A DNA stretch of 42,195 nt from Bacillota bacterium (GTDB lineage Bacteria > Bacillota > Sulfobacillia > Sulfobacillales > Sulfobacillaceae), in NCBI GenBank assembly GCA_021798975.1, contig JAJZBJ010000007.1, positions 1 through 42,195 of the forward strand, given 5' to 3'. Shown here piece by piece: positions 1-7,475 of the stretch. The notes below the pieces were generated by a model. It saw only the letters and a list, made by a program, of their open reading frames with translations. It had not been told where the DNA came from and made no database searches. A program made the translations under genes and the position numbers. How positions within the stretch are numbered: position 1 is the stretch's first letter; every line of letters begins with the position of its first letter.

Positions 1-551
1 AGGTTTTCAATGACGTAGTCCTCCCCGCGGCGGGTCTCTTCAACCTGACGCACATCCTCGGGAATGGAGAAGCCAACCAGATTCTTGTCCATGGCCGCAC
101 ATTGATAGAGCTTCCGGAACCCGGACGCCTCGAGCAGCCCCGCACCGTCGGGGTATAGCTCGCGGTCGATGCCGGGGACGACGTAGTTCGGGGCGTATGA
201 CGCAAAATAGACCGTTTTGCGGTTGCGGCTCTTGAAAAAGTCATCGGCCGCTCTCATAAGCTCCCGGCCGATATGGCGGCGGCGGTATTCCGGCAGCACG
301 AAGAATGCCGAAATCCAGCCGTTGTCGGGCTCCAAATCGGTACCCGACATGGGGGTCTGTCGCACGATAGCGACCAGGCCGCCCACAATTTTACCGTCTT
401 CCTCGGCGATCAGGAGGCCTTCGGGATCGAAGTTGGCGTCCGTCAAAATGCGGTTGATGAACATGGTCTCGCTAATCCCGTCAGCGGGCATGGAGCGATT
501 CCAAGCGGCAATAAAGCCGCGTTCGTCGCCGCTTTGGTAGGTGCGAATCAT
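1..551 (-). CDS. GNAT family N-acetyltransferase (C-terminus off window)
   Basis: Partial gene: the reading frame is open through base 1, so the C-terminus lies outside the window. The translation reads as a GNAT acyl-CoA-dependent N-acetyltransferase: a beta-strand pair with GKIVGGLVAIV, then ISAFFVLPEYRRRHIGRELM, the acetyl-CoA pyrophosphate loop (R/Q-x-x-G-x-G/A type, here RRRHIG) about 95 residues in. The substrate cannot be told. I chose the ATG at 551 because AAAGGAG lies 11 bases upstream and this start avoids overlap with the preceding gene; an in-frame ATG at 581 would add ten residues and overlap the upstream stop at 574. It is the last visible gene of a minus-strand run with a second GNAT, murQ and murR, so it may be co-transcribed with the muropeptide genes. 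Family is confident, function is not. Confidence 0.75.
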   Translation of the reverse strand, partial: MIRTYQSGDERGFIAAWNRSMPADGISETMFINRILTDANFDPEGLLIAEEDGKIVGGLVAIVRQTPMSGTDLEPDNGWISAFFVLPEYRRRHIGRELMRAADDFFKSRNRKTVYFASYAPNYVVPGIDRELYPDGAGLLEASGFRKLYQCAAMDKNLVGFSIPEDVRQVEETRRGEDYVIEN

Positions 552-573
552 GGATGCAGCATCTCCTTTTGGA

Positions 574-1680
574 CTAGACATAATTCAAACCTTCGGACCA
601 CAGCGCGGGCACCGGCCAGACTGCATTCAAGGCCTCTGGCCGAGAGGGGGCGGTGGGATTGAACAGCCACTCGGCCAATTCGGGGGCATCCACCGTCCAT
701 TGGCTGTCTCCGAGGTGAATGACGGTGCGGGCGCGATCGACAGGGTGGGCATTCAACTCCTGGGCGCATCGCTCCCTCCACAGTTCGTGCAGGTCGCTCA
801 CGAGACCTGGTCCGTTGATAACCTTGGCCAGCCATGATACCGGCTGGCGACGGAGCGGGACTGCCGGGGCGAGTGCGCTCTTGAGGGCGATTTCTTCCGA
901 CAGCACCGGTACCAGCATGCCCGCCTCGGGCCAGTTTGGTACGCTGGCAAGCGCGAATAGCAGGGCTTGGGGATCTCCGGCCCATTCCACGACCCGGCTG
1001 GCCGCGCGGCCGCCAAAGGGACGATGGTTAATGATCGCATACGCCGCCGGGCCCTCGCTGGTCTCGACCAGCAGTGCGATGGGAACGCCCTTTTCGACAA
1101 TTGTGAGCGGTTGCAGGCTCAGCATGGACTGCAGCTGCCCGCGGGTCCGGCCAAACCGTGTCGATCGGCTTTGGTTCAATTGGGCGACCAGTCCCGCGTC
1201 GTTGCCGGGATGGATCGGGCGGATGCGAAAATCGGTTGGGCGCGGCTCCGGCGCGGAGGTCAGCCGATACCAGGCCACCTCGCCCACCGGACGGGCTCCC
1301 CAGCGCAGATAGAGAGGCAAATCACCGGAGATTTGCATCAAACGAACCCCTTCGCGAAACAAATCCTGTTCCAGGTGGTCAAGAATTTGCGACGCGAGTC
1401 CTTGACCCCGGTACGACGGATAGGTCGCCACGGATCCGGTGGTGGCGGCCGTTGTGGGTGCGCCGGCAATGAGGGCCGGCCACACCATAGCGCCGGCGAT
1501 GCTGACTACCTCGTCGCCATCGAGGGCGATGGCCCAGTGACGGGCGTTGCTGGCGTCATACATCCAAGGGAATTCCTCAGCCATGTGCTGGCCGGGCCGT
1601 TGGGAGCGAAACACTTGGTCGGAAAGGCGCTGAATGCCAGGCAAGTCGGTGGGACGGGCCGTGCGGACCACAACACTCAC
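574..1680 (-). CDS. GNAT family N-acetyltransferase, two-domain
   Basis: A 368-residue protein whose first 150 residues are a GNAT domain: RTARPTDLPGIQRLSDQVF at the N-terminus, then SVATYPSYRGQGLASQILDHL, which contains the acetyl-CoA binding loop RGQGLA at about residues 92-97. The remaining 210 residues are not a recognisable family by eye; they could be a second, degenerate GNAT fold or a sterol-carrier-like domain as in Eis-type acetyltransferases. The start overlaps the murQ stop by 4 bases (ATGA type), so the two are translationally coupled, and it is followed by another GNAT gene. Co-transcription with murQ invites the guess that it acts on a cell-wall amino sugar or peptide, but nothing in the sequence shows the acceptor. 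Confidence 0.75.
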   Translation of the reverse strand: MSVVVRTARPTDLPGIQRLSDQVFRSQRPGQHMAEEFPWMYDASNARHWAIALDGDEVVSIAGAMVWPALIAGAPTTAATTGSVATYPSYRGQGLASQILDHLEQDLFREGVRLMQISGDLPLYLRWGARPVGEVAWYRLTSAPEPRPTDFRIRPIHPGNDAGLVAQLNQSRSTRFGRTRGQLQSMLSLQPLTIVEKGVPIALLVETSEGPAAYAIINHRPFGGRAASRVVEWAGDPQALLFALASVPNWPEAGMLVPVLSEEIALKSALAPAVPLRRQPVSWLAKVINGPGLVSDLHELWRERCAQELNAHPVDRARTVIHLGDSQWTVDAPELAEWLFNPTAPSRPEALNAVWPVPALWSEGLNYV

Positions 1681-2582
1681 TGCACCACCTCCCCCACTCG
1701 AGACAGTACATGACCGGCATCTCTCAGCCGCTTCCGTGCTGCATCCGCGGTGTCATGGAGCAATGCCATGGCGATGGCGACCTTGGTGTCTCCAGCGGCT
1801 TCCTGCATCAGCTGCTCGGCTTGCGGGCGGTCGACCTCGGCGGCCAGCATGACAATGCGCACCGCCCGGTCCCGGAGCTTTAGGTTGCTGGGCCGCATGT
1901 CCACCATGAGATTTTTATAGGTTTTGCCCAATCGAATCATGGATGCGGTGCTGAGCATGTTCAGCACCATCTTCTGGGCGGTGCCGGCCTTGAGCCGGGT
2001 TGATCCCATCAGCACCTCAGGACCGGTGTCGACGGCGATGGCCACATCGGATACGCGGGCCGCTGCGGGAATGGCATTACAGCTCACCGAGATGGTTTTT
2101 ATGCCCGCGCCCTGAGCCCATTCCAGCGCCCCCAGCACATACGGCGTGTTTCCGGAGGCGCTGATGCCAACCGCCACGTCCCGGGGGGACGCGCCGGCGG
2201 CGTTCAAGTCTAGACCACCTTGCAGGTGGTTGTCTTCGGCGCCCTCCTGGGCGCGGAAGATAGCCGCCGCTCCCCCGGCGATGAGGGCCTGCACCATCTC
2301 CGGGTCGGTGCTGAAGGTGGGCGGGCACTCGGCAGCATCCAGTACCCCCAACCTCCCACTGGTACCGGCTCCGACATAAAAAAGACGGCCACCTTGGGAC
2401 AGGCGCGCCACGATGATGTCGACCGCCTGCGCGATATGGGGCAACACGGCTTCGACAGCTGGGGCGACCGTGTGATCCGCCTGATTCATGAATCGGACTG
2501 CCTCCAAGGTGGAGAGGGCTGCCAAATCAGGCAGGGTCCGGTCCCAGGTTTCTGTCCCAAGTGAATTCCATTCAGACGCCAT
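1677..2582 (-). CDS. murQ: N-acetylmuramic acid 6-phosphate etherase
   Basis: MurQ cleaves the lactyl ether of MurNAc-6-phosphate to give GlcNAc-6-phosphate and D-lactate in cytoplasmic peptidoglycan recycling. The 301-residue product has the usual length and the SIS sugar-phosphate fold: GAGTSGRLGVLDAAECPPTF at residues 71-90, with Glu85 at the position of the catalytic glutamate of E. coli MurQ, and EGAEDN at 113-118, whose Glu116 corresponds to the second important glutamate. GISASGNTPYV is the second phosphate-binding loop and the C-terminal part carries the small helical UBA-like domain. The start is set at ATG 2582 because AAAGGAGG lies a few bases upstream; a longer version from 2612 lacks this. 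It overlaps the upstream regulator by 11 bases. No phosphotransferase or MurNAc kinase gene is visible in the window. Confidence 0.93.
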   Translation of the reverse strand: MASEWNSLGTETWDRTLPDLAALSTLEAVRFMNQADHTVAPAVEAVLPHIAQAVDIIVARLSQGGRLFYVGAGTSGRLGVLDAAECPPTFSTDPEMVQALIAGGAAAIFRAQEGAEDNHLQGGLDLNAAGASPRDVAVGISASGNTPYVLGALEWAQGAGIKTISVSCNAIPAAARVSDVAIAVDTGPEVLMGSTRLKAGTAQKMVLNMLSTASMIRLGKTYKNLMVDMRPSNLKLRDRAVRIVMLAAEVDRPQAEQLMQEAAGDTKVAIAMALLHDTADAARKRLRDAGHVLSRVGEVVQ

Positions 2583-3471
2583 GTCGTCCTCCTTTGCTGC
2601 TGATCGGCACACGATGTTGTCGGACCGCAGTGTCAGTGGCTGTCAAATGTTTCAACGCCCGTGCGGGATCGCGGTTGGCCAGCCACAACATGAGAGCATC
2701 TCCTACTAGAAGGGACGCCATCACAGAAGTGGTGGCCCCGATCCTCGGACTGGGTTCTGACGCGCTCACCCAGAGCGTCAAGTCGGCACGGTCCGCCAAC
2801 GGGTTTCTTGGCCGCGGCCGGAATTGGGTCACCGCCGCCAGAAAGGCTCCCCGAGAACGCACCAAGTCGGCCAGCCCGATGACCTCGTCGGTCAGCCCCG
2901 AGAACGATACCAGGATGGCCACATCGGTTGGTTCCAACAGGGCGGCACTGACCTGTGCCATGTGCAAGTCCCGCCACGCAGAGGCGGGGTATCCCAGGCG
3001 CAGGAGTTTTTGCGCGATGTCCTCAGCGACTAGAGCTGACGCCGCAATCCCAAACAAAAAAATGCGGCGCGCGCCATTGAGATGATGGGCGGCCGATTCC
3101 AAGTCTTCGGGGCGAATCCGGGCTAAGGTAGCTTGAATGGAGTCTGTGGCTGCGCGGCCGAAGGATGACAACTGTGCTTCAAAAGAAGTGTCCGGGTTGA
3201 GCTCAGCATAGCCGTCGGCGGGTTCCTGCTCCCGGCGAACCAAGTCTGCGGTAACTAAAACTTTGAGGCGGCTGTAGCTTTCGATGGCGAGGGTGCGGCA
3301 GAGACGGACAACAGCGGCTTGGCTGGAATCGGACGCGTCCGCCAGGTCGCGCACTGTCATGGGCAGCATCTGCTCGGGATGGGTCAATATCCACCGGGCG
3401 ATTTTCTGCTCCGACTCGGCTAAATGATCGAGGTTTTCCTCCAAGGTTTCCAGCACGCCGGCGATGGCCAT
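2572..3471 (-). CDS. RpiR/MurR-family transcriptional regulator
   Basis: An HTH_6 domain (residues 1-75, with SEQKIARWIL then LADASDSSQAAVVRLCRTL) is followed by a SIS sugar-phosphate-sensing domain (about 115-260, IFLFGIAASALVAEDIAQKL and VAILVSFSGLTDEVIGLADL). This is the architecture of MurR, which represses murQ operons and is released by MurNAc-6-phosphate. It overlaps the murQ start, so the two form one operon, which supports a MurR-like role. I chose ATG 3471, which gives the normal distance from the N-terminus to the HTH and has GAGAGG upstream; ATG 3501 would add ten residues. A perfect 8-base inverted repeat about 80 bases upstream is the likely operator. The effector is inferred from the operon partner. 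Confidence 0.85.
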   Translation of the reverse strand: MAIAGVLETLEENLDHLAESEQKIARWILTHPEQMLPMTVRDLADASDSSQAAVVRLCRTLAIESYSRLKVLVTADLVRREQEPADGYAELNPDTSFEAQLSSFGRAATDSIQATLARIRPEDLESAAHHLNGARRIFLFGIAASALVAEDIAQKLLRLGYPASAWRDLHMAQVSAALLEPTDVAILVSFSGLTDEVIGLADLVRSRGAFLAAVTQFRPRPRNPLADRADLTLWVSASEPSPRIGATTSVMASLLVGDALMLWLANRDPARALKHLTATDTAVRQHRVPISSKGGRHGV

Positions 3472-3825
3472 GGTGTACCACGCCCTCTCAGGAATAGTCA
3501 TTCCAATTGCGATTTCATGCTAGCACGACATCTCGGTCGACACAATGTTTCACATCAATTAGCAAGGGTAATGAAACATCGAATCGACTTAGTGCATAAG
3601 GCCTGCTATCCATTCCGTGGCCGACAGATTTTCAGCGAATGGACCATGGCTTGGCCCGAATTCGAGGCCTGTGGCCGACCCCTTGTGCATGATTCTTGGC
3701 GTTCGGCCGGATTTCATACCATCGCTCCCCGGGCGGGCTGTCGGACCGACCCGGTCGATGGCGCGCAGGCCGGGCGGACGGCAAACGGGGCACGGTCTTT
3801 GAGCACCCTATGATGTGCGCGGCCG
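3472..3825. other. intergenic region upstream of the murR-murQ operon
   Basis: No gene is supported in these 354 bases; the short frames here lack ribosome binding sites and family resemblance. It holds the inverted repeat at 3545-3579 and a CGAATGGACC box at 3636-3645 that recurs in other intergenic regions of the window. The half next to 3825 is the 3' flank of the CPBP protease gene, and I see no hairpin with a T-run there. Confidence 0.5.
3545..3579. promoter_or_regulatory. inverted repeat, candidate MurR-type operator
   Basis: ATGTTTCA at 3545-3552 and its exact complement TGAAACAT at 3572-3579 are separated by 19 bases. The pair lies 74-108 bases upstream of the chosen murR start. RpiR-family repressors commonly bind TGAAA/TTTCA-type repeats, so this is the best candidate for autoregulation of the operon. 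No clear -35/-10 pair was found around it. Confidence 0.5.
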
Positions 3826-4566
3826 CTAATGCCAGAACTGAAGGGACATGATCAGCGCCGCCCATAGGTTGAATCCCATGTGCAGGCCGATATTGCCGCT
3901 CATCGAGTCGGTCCGCACCCGCACAATGCCGAGCAGCACCGCCAAGGGCAGAATCGGAGCCCACAGCCAAGGATGGGCCAGCGGTTGGGGAGAGTCGAGT
4001 TCGTGGGCCAAGGCGAACAGGACGGACACGATGCCAATGGCCATGGGGGCCCCGACCGCCCGGGCCAGACTGGTCTGAAGCGTGCCCCGAAAGAACCATT
4101 CCTCCATCACCGGCGCAAGCAGGGTAATGACCAACAGCATGGCTATCAGCGGGCCGGGAACGTGGCCTACAGGTCCCATTAAGTCCTTGGCGTCGGACGG
4201 GAGGGCGCGGCCCAGCCACTGCTGCATGGCCACGCCGATGATGGTGAGAACGGCGCCGAACCCCAGACCGCCCGCCACCCCTTTGAACCATAAGCGCCAC
4301 CGCCAGGGGCCGCCATACCAGTATCGGCGGGTGGCAACCACCCACGCCACACAGGCGGACACGCCGAAGGCAACTTCGGTTTCCGCCGAGTACGCTGCCG
4401 ATGCCCAGCCATGGGTCACTTGGCTCAGCGTCGCCACGTGTGTGATCTTCAGAACCGCAATCACGATGACCGGGAGAACCATCCCCAGCGCCAGCACCAG
4501 CAGGATCCCGAGGCCCCACGCCATACCCCATGTCGCCCAGACTCCGGATGTTTCCGACGTGTTCAC
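3826..4566 (-). CDS. CPBP family intramembrane metalloprotease
   Basis: A 246-residue polytopic membrane protein with the CPBP (CaaX protease/bacteriocin-processing, Abi) signature. Motif 1 is EEWFFRG with Glu155, Glu156 and Arg160; motif 2 is FALAHE with His188; motif 3 has His229 and Asn233 (HMGFN). These are the metal-binding and catalytic residues of the family, so the protein should be an active intramembrane protease. Hydrophobic segments occur at about 12-40, 65-80, 95-115, 138-153, 172-190, 200-215 and 226-243. The start has a purine-rich site (GAAGGAGGGG) just upstream. It is a single minus-strand gene; the substrate is unknown. Bacterial members prenyl-process, mature bacteriocins or give self-immunity, and no such partner is adjacent. 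Confidence 0.88.
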   Translation of the reverse strand: MNTSETSGVWATWGMAWGLGILLVLALGMVLPVIVIAVLKITHVATLSQVTHGWASAAYSAETEVAFGVSACVAWVVATRRYWYGGPWRWRLWFKGVAGGLGFGAVLTIIGVAMQQWLGRALPSDAKDLMGPVGHVPGPLIAMLLVITLLAPVMEEWFFRGTLQTSLARAVGAPMAIGIVSVLFALAHELDSPQPLAHPWLWAPILPLAVLLGIVRVRTDSMSGNIGLHMGFNLWAALIMSLQFWH

Positions 4567-4798
4567 GGGAACCCCTCCTTCACTGCCAAGAGCATAACCA
4601 AACGACCGAGCGGCGGCAATTGCCGGTCCTGGAGACCCGGCCTGATGCAGTTACGGCTGTCCGACCCAAGATTTGGTTGTGCTAGCGGCGTCCTAAACAT
4701 CCGGAGGCCGGGCCTCTTTATGGGATAATTCAGGGAGAGTCCGCTCCTACCGTTGGCTCGTGGAGAGAAAAATCATGTTTTCTGGAAGAGGTGGCCCA

Positions 4799-5545
4799 AT
4801 GTTAACAGAGAGTCTGCGCCTTTGGGGCGCGACCATTAAAAAGGGAGCGGTGTGGAGCACGCTCATCTGGTCCGCGGTGTTTTTGCTGCTCATGGTCGTG
4901 ATTCTCGCGGCGGTGGGCGCGGGTACGCTGGCATCGTCGATTTATCATCCTACCTTGCCGGGCACTGCACCGCTGGCCGCGGCCCAGCCGGGCCGCGCTC
5001 TGGCAGGCGTCGGCATCATGTATCTATTGATTCTAGCGGCCGGGCCCTTTTTGGTGGCCGGTATGTATGGAATGTTCGGGCAAGCGGTGGCCGGGGCTTC
5101 GGTCACGTGGCGATCCTTCTGGTCGTTCGCGGCTCGCTTTTATGGCCGCGCATGGGGTCTCTATTTCTATGCATTGCTGTGGATCCTCGCGCTGTCGCTG
5201 GTCGGCGGCGTGCTTATCGCCACCTTGCATGTGGTGGGCGGTGTCATCACCGGATTGGCTTTTATCCTGTCACTGCCCTGGGCGCTTCGGATGGCCGGCG
5301 GGCTCTTCGTGGATCGGCTGTCTTGGGGCGAGAGCTTCCGACAAACGTTCCGGAGCCGCCACTACGGCGGCCTGCTCGGCGGTCTTTTGTTGTCCGTTCT
5401 GGCTTATGCCATCTTAGTGGGCCTTTCGCTGCTCATGATGCGGGCCGCGGCAACCGGGATCATCCTCTATTTTGCCGTGCTGCTGTTTCTTTCGGTGGCC
5501 GGTCCGATTTGGGGATTTGCCCTGTACCGATCCGCCCAATCCTAG
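4799..5545 (+). CDS. polytopic membrane protein of unknown function
   Basis: A 248-residue integral membrane protein with about six hydrophobic segments (roughly 18-42, 70-95, 118-140, 143-170, 195-220, 222-243) and short charged loops. The pattern SFRQTFRSRHYGGLLGGLLL resembles loops of DUF975/glycerophosphodiesterase-like membrane domains, but I do not recognise the family. The start is ATG 4799 because AGAGGTG lies 6 bases upstream; a longer version from 4760 has no ribosome binding site. It is a single-gene unit closed by a strong terminator hairpin at 5557. Confidence 0.7.
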   Translation: MLTESLRLWGATIKKGAVWSTLIWSAVFLLLMVVILAAVGAGTLASSIYHPTLPGTAPLAAAQPGRALAGVGIMYLLILAAGPFLVAGMYGMFGQAVAGASVTWRSFWSFAARFYGRAWGLYFYALLWILALSLVGGVLIATLHVVGGVITGLAFILSLPWALRMAGGLFVDRLSWGESFRQTFRSRHYGGLLGGLLLSVLAYAILVGLSLLMMRAAATGIILYFAVLLFLSVAGPIWGFALYRSAQS

Positions 5546-5556
5546 ACGTTTTTGGC

Positions 5557-5585
5557 AGGGCCGCCCTGTCACGGCGGCCCTTTTT
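5557..5585 (+). terminator. rho-independent terminator
   Basis: Stem AGGGCCGCC/GGCGGCCCT (9 perfect pairs), 7-base loop, then TTTTT. It lies 12 bases after the stop of the membrane protein gene at 4799-5545. Confidence 0.9.
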
Positions 5586-5644
5586 CGATCCAGCGGTGGC
5601 GGTACGGCATCAAAGAGAATGCCTTCAGAGGATACGGTCCGAAG

Positions 5645-5673
5645 TCGACCGTGGGAGAAAAATGCGATAACAT
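5645..5673 (+). promoter_or_regulatory. possible sigma-A promoter
   Basis: TCGACC, 17 bases, TAACAT: four matches of six in each hexamer. It lies about 95 bases upstream of the DoxX-like gene and after a terminator, so a promoter is expected here. The match is only fair. Confidence 0.3.
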
Positions 5674-5767
5674 TTAATAACGGCAATGAATCTCGTGCTT
5701 TCACGATGCACAGGCATGGGCCAACCTGTTTCCATTTCCCACACTATCTCTCTCAAGGAGTGATCCT

Positions 5768-6286
5768 GTGGACTACAAGTCCCAGCGAACCCTGGCTGCC
5801 CGGGTTAGTCTTCTGCGGATTGTCTTCGGCATTATCTGGGCTATTGATGCGGCGTTCAAATGGACGCCATCGTTTCAATCCAGCTATCTAGCCCAGGTCA
5901 AGGCGGCTGCTGTGGGCCAGCCGCACTGGCTGGCATGGCTGTTTCGCACGGCCGAATCCGTTATCCAGATTGATCCGCACGCGTTCGCCGTCGCAACTGC
6001 CCTGGTGGAGAGTCTCACGGCCTTCGGGTTAATCATAGGATTCGCCCGCCGCGCCGGGTACCTGATAGGGCTCGGGTTCAGCTTGGTGGTTTGGGCGCTG
6101 GCCGAAGGGTTTGGCGGTCCCTATACGGCGGGGAGCACCGACATTGGTACAGGGATTATTTATGCCGTGGTGTTTGCGGCGCTCTACGGCCTAGACCGGG
6201 CGGTGGGGCCGAGTCCCTGGTCTTTCGATGCCGTGATTGCACGGCGTTGGCGCCGGTGGTCGCGTTTCTCGGAAGCCCACAGGTAG
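5768..6286 (+). CDS. DoxX/DoxD-like integral membrane protein
   Basis: A 172-residue protein with four membrane segments (about 12-32, 70-92, 96-118, 128-150). The layout, with an N-terminal LRIVFGIIWAIDAAFKW and a C-terminal TDIGTGIIYAVVFAALYGLD, fits the DoxX-like family. The family includes the DoxD subunit of archaeal thiosulfate:quinone oxidoreductase and other quinone-linked membrane proteins. No DoxA partner is visible, so thiosulfate oxidation is not shown. The start is GTG 5768, placed 8 bases after a clear AAGGAG. The next gene, a GNAT, begins 6 bases after its stop, so the two are probably co-transcribed. Sulfur metabolism would suit an acidophilic sulfur oxidiser, but this is inference. 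Confidence 0.72.
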   Translation: MDYKSQRTLAARVSLLRIVFGIIWAIDAAFKWTPSFQSSYLAQVKAAAVGQPHWLAWLFRTAESVIQIDPHAFAVATALVESLTAFGLIIGFARRAGYLIGLGFSLVVWALAEGFGGPYTAGSTDIGTGIIYAVVFAALYGLDRAVGPSPWSFDAVIARRWRRWSRFSEAHR

Positions 6287-6292
6287 AGGCGC

Positions 6293-6877
6293 ATGGGGGA
6301 CATTTGCCACATCCCGTATCAGATCGCCTCTGAAGGATTGCGCCGCGATATCGCCATGCTCATGCATGACGTGTGGCCCGACGTGAGCCCTTTGCCGACA
6401 GAGACCATGATTTCCAATCCCCACGACGAGGGATGGCAGGCCGACGCGTTCTATCTCTATCTCGATGGCCGCTTGGCCAGTTACGCCGGGATTGTCCAAA
6501 AGGCGATTATGCACCAGGGGCAACGATTTCAGATAGCGGGTCTTAGTTGCGTGGCGACCGCTTCCGCCTGTCGCGGCCGCGGACTGGGGCGCCAAACGGT
6601 CGCCGCGGCCACCCAATGGCTTGAACGCCAGCCGCATGTCGACTTCGGCATTTTTACCTGCCACCCATCGCTGGCCGGTTTTTATGCGGACGCCGGGGGC
6701 TGGCAGATGGTGCCTGATGTGCGTCTGATTGGAAGCGAGGAGGCCGGCGCCTTGTCTAGTGACGCCTTGCCCGTGGTCGTCATGCAGCGACTCTTGTCCG
6801 AAAAAGCCCGGGACTTTGCAGCCGCGCTGCGCCACACCACCATTAATCTTCAGGTACCTGCAGGCCAGTTTATCTGA
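6293..6877 (+). CDS. GNAT family N-acetyltransferase
   Basis: A 194-residue single-domain GNAT. The N-terminal part carries the beta-hairpin FYLYLDGRLASYAGIVQ, and the central AGLSCVATASACRGRGLGRQTV supplies the acetyl-CoA pyrophosphate loop (RGRGLG, about residues 97-102). FYADAGGWQMV corresponds to the beta5-alpha4 region. It resembles acetyltransferases that act on small molecules or aminoglycosides, but the acceptor is unknown. It follows the DoxX-like gene closely and overlaps the converging kinase-like gene by 8 bases at its 3' end. Confidence 0.8.
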   Translation: MGDICHIPYQIASEGLRRDIAMLMHDVWPDVSPLPTETMISNPHDEGWQADAFYLYLDGRLASYAGIVQKAIMHQGQRFQIAGLSCVATASACRGRGLGRQTVAAATQWLERQPHVDFGIFTCHPSLAGFYADAGGWQMVPDVRLIGSEEAGALSSDALPVVVMQRLLSEKARDFAAALRHTTINLQVPAGQFI

Positions 6878-7466
6878 GCCTCGCGTCCTCATGCCGAGGC
6901 GGTTGCGAGGGTCGCTCGAGATGCTCCCGAATCCAGCGCAATAGGGCAGGATAGACGGCGGCGTCTGGGAGGCTGGTATCCACGTGGCGGAGGTGGTCCG
7001 TCACGGCGAGCGGCTCGTAGGGTTCCATCACGCGGAGCGTCATCTCCATCAACCGCTCGTCATCATGGTGGCCAGGATGGCGGGTGCCGTCTGCGATCCG
7101 GCGCTGAAACCGGGTGGCGAGCACCGCCGCTGGCGCCTCGACGATTAGTTCCAAGGCCTGATAGGCATACGTGTCGAGAAGCGAGCGGATTTCATCACGG
7201 CCCGGAACAGGGCTGTAGTTGGCTTCTAGAATAACGGGCAGGCGGCAGCACATCAGGGTCTTGGCGGCGTAGTGGATGAGGGCCCAGCTGGAGCCGCCCA
7301 ACCGTCCGGAATCCGCCACAGACGGCGAACCCAGCGTGTCGAACAGAATCTCTTTGAAATCGTCCCGGTGCCACACCGGGATGTTGAGATCCCGGGACAA
7401 ACGATCCGCGAGGGTGGATTTGCCGCTCCCGGGATGACCCGTCACCACAATCAACCAAGACATCAT
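6870..7466 (-). CDS. P-loop ATP-binding protein, kinase-like
   Basis: A 198-residue cytoplasmic P-loop protein of the AAA_33/adenylate-kinase-like kind. It opens with a beta-strand and Walker A GHPGSGKS at residues 10-17, then DRLSRDLNIPVWHRDDFKEIL, where the HRDD after strand 2 is typical of small-molecule kinases. VILEANYSP, and the arginine-rich lid region RFQRRIADGTRHPGHHDDERL, also fit a nucleotide or sugar kinase or a chloramphenicol-phosphotransferase-like enzyme. The substrate cannot be assigned. Two adjacent ATG codons (7466 and 7463) follow a GAAAGGA site. It lies 9 bases after the upstream ABC exporter operon and is probably its last gene. Confidence 0.72.
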   Translation of the reverse strand: MMSWLIVVTGHPGSGKSTLADRLSRDLNIPVWHRDDFKEILFDTLGSPSVADSGRLGGSSWALIHYAAKTLMCCRLPVILEANYSPVPGRDEIRSLLDTYAYQALELIVEAPAAVLATRFQRRIADGTRHPGHHDDERLMEMTLRVMEPYEPLAVTDHLRHVDTSLPDAAVYPALLRWIREHLERPSQPPRHEDARLR

Positions 7467-7475
7467 ATCATCCTT

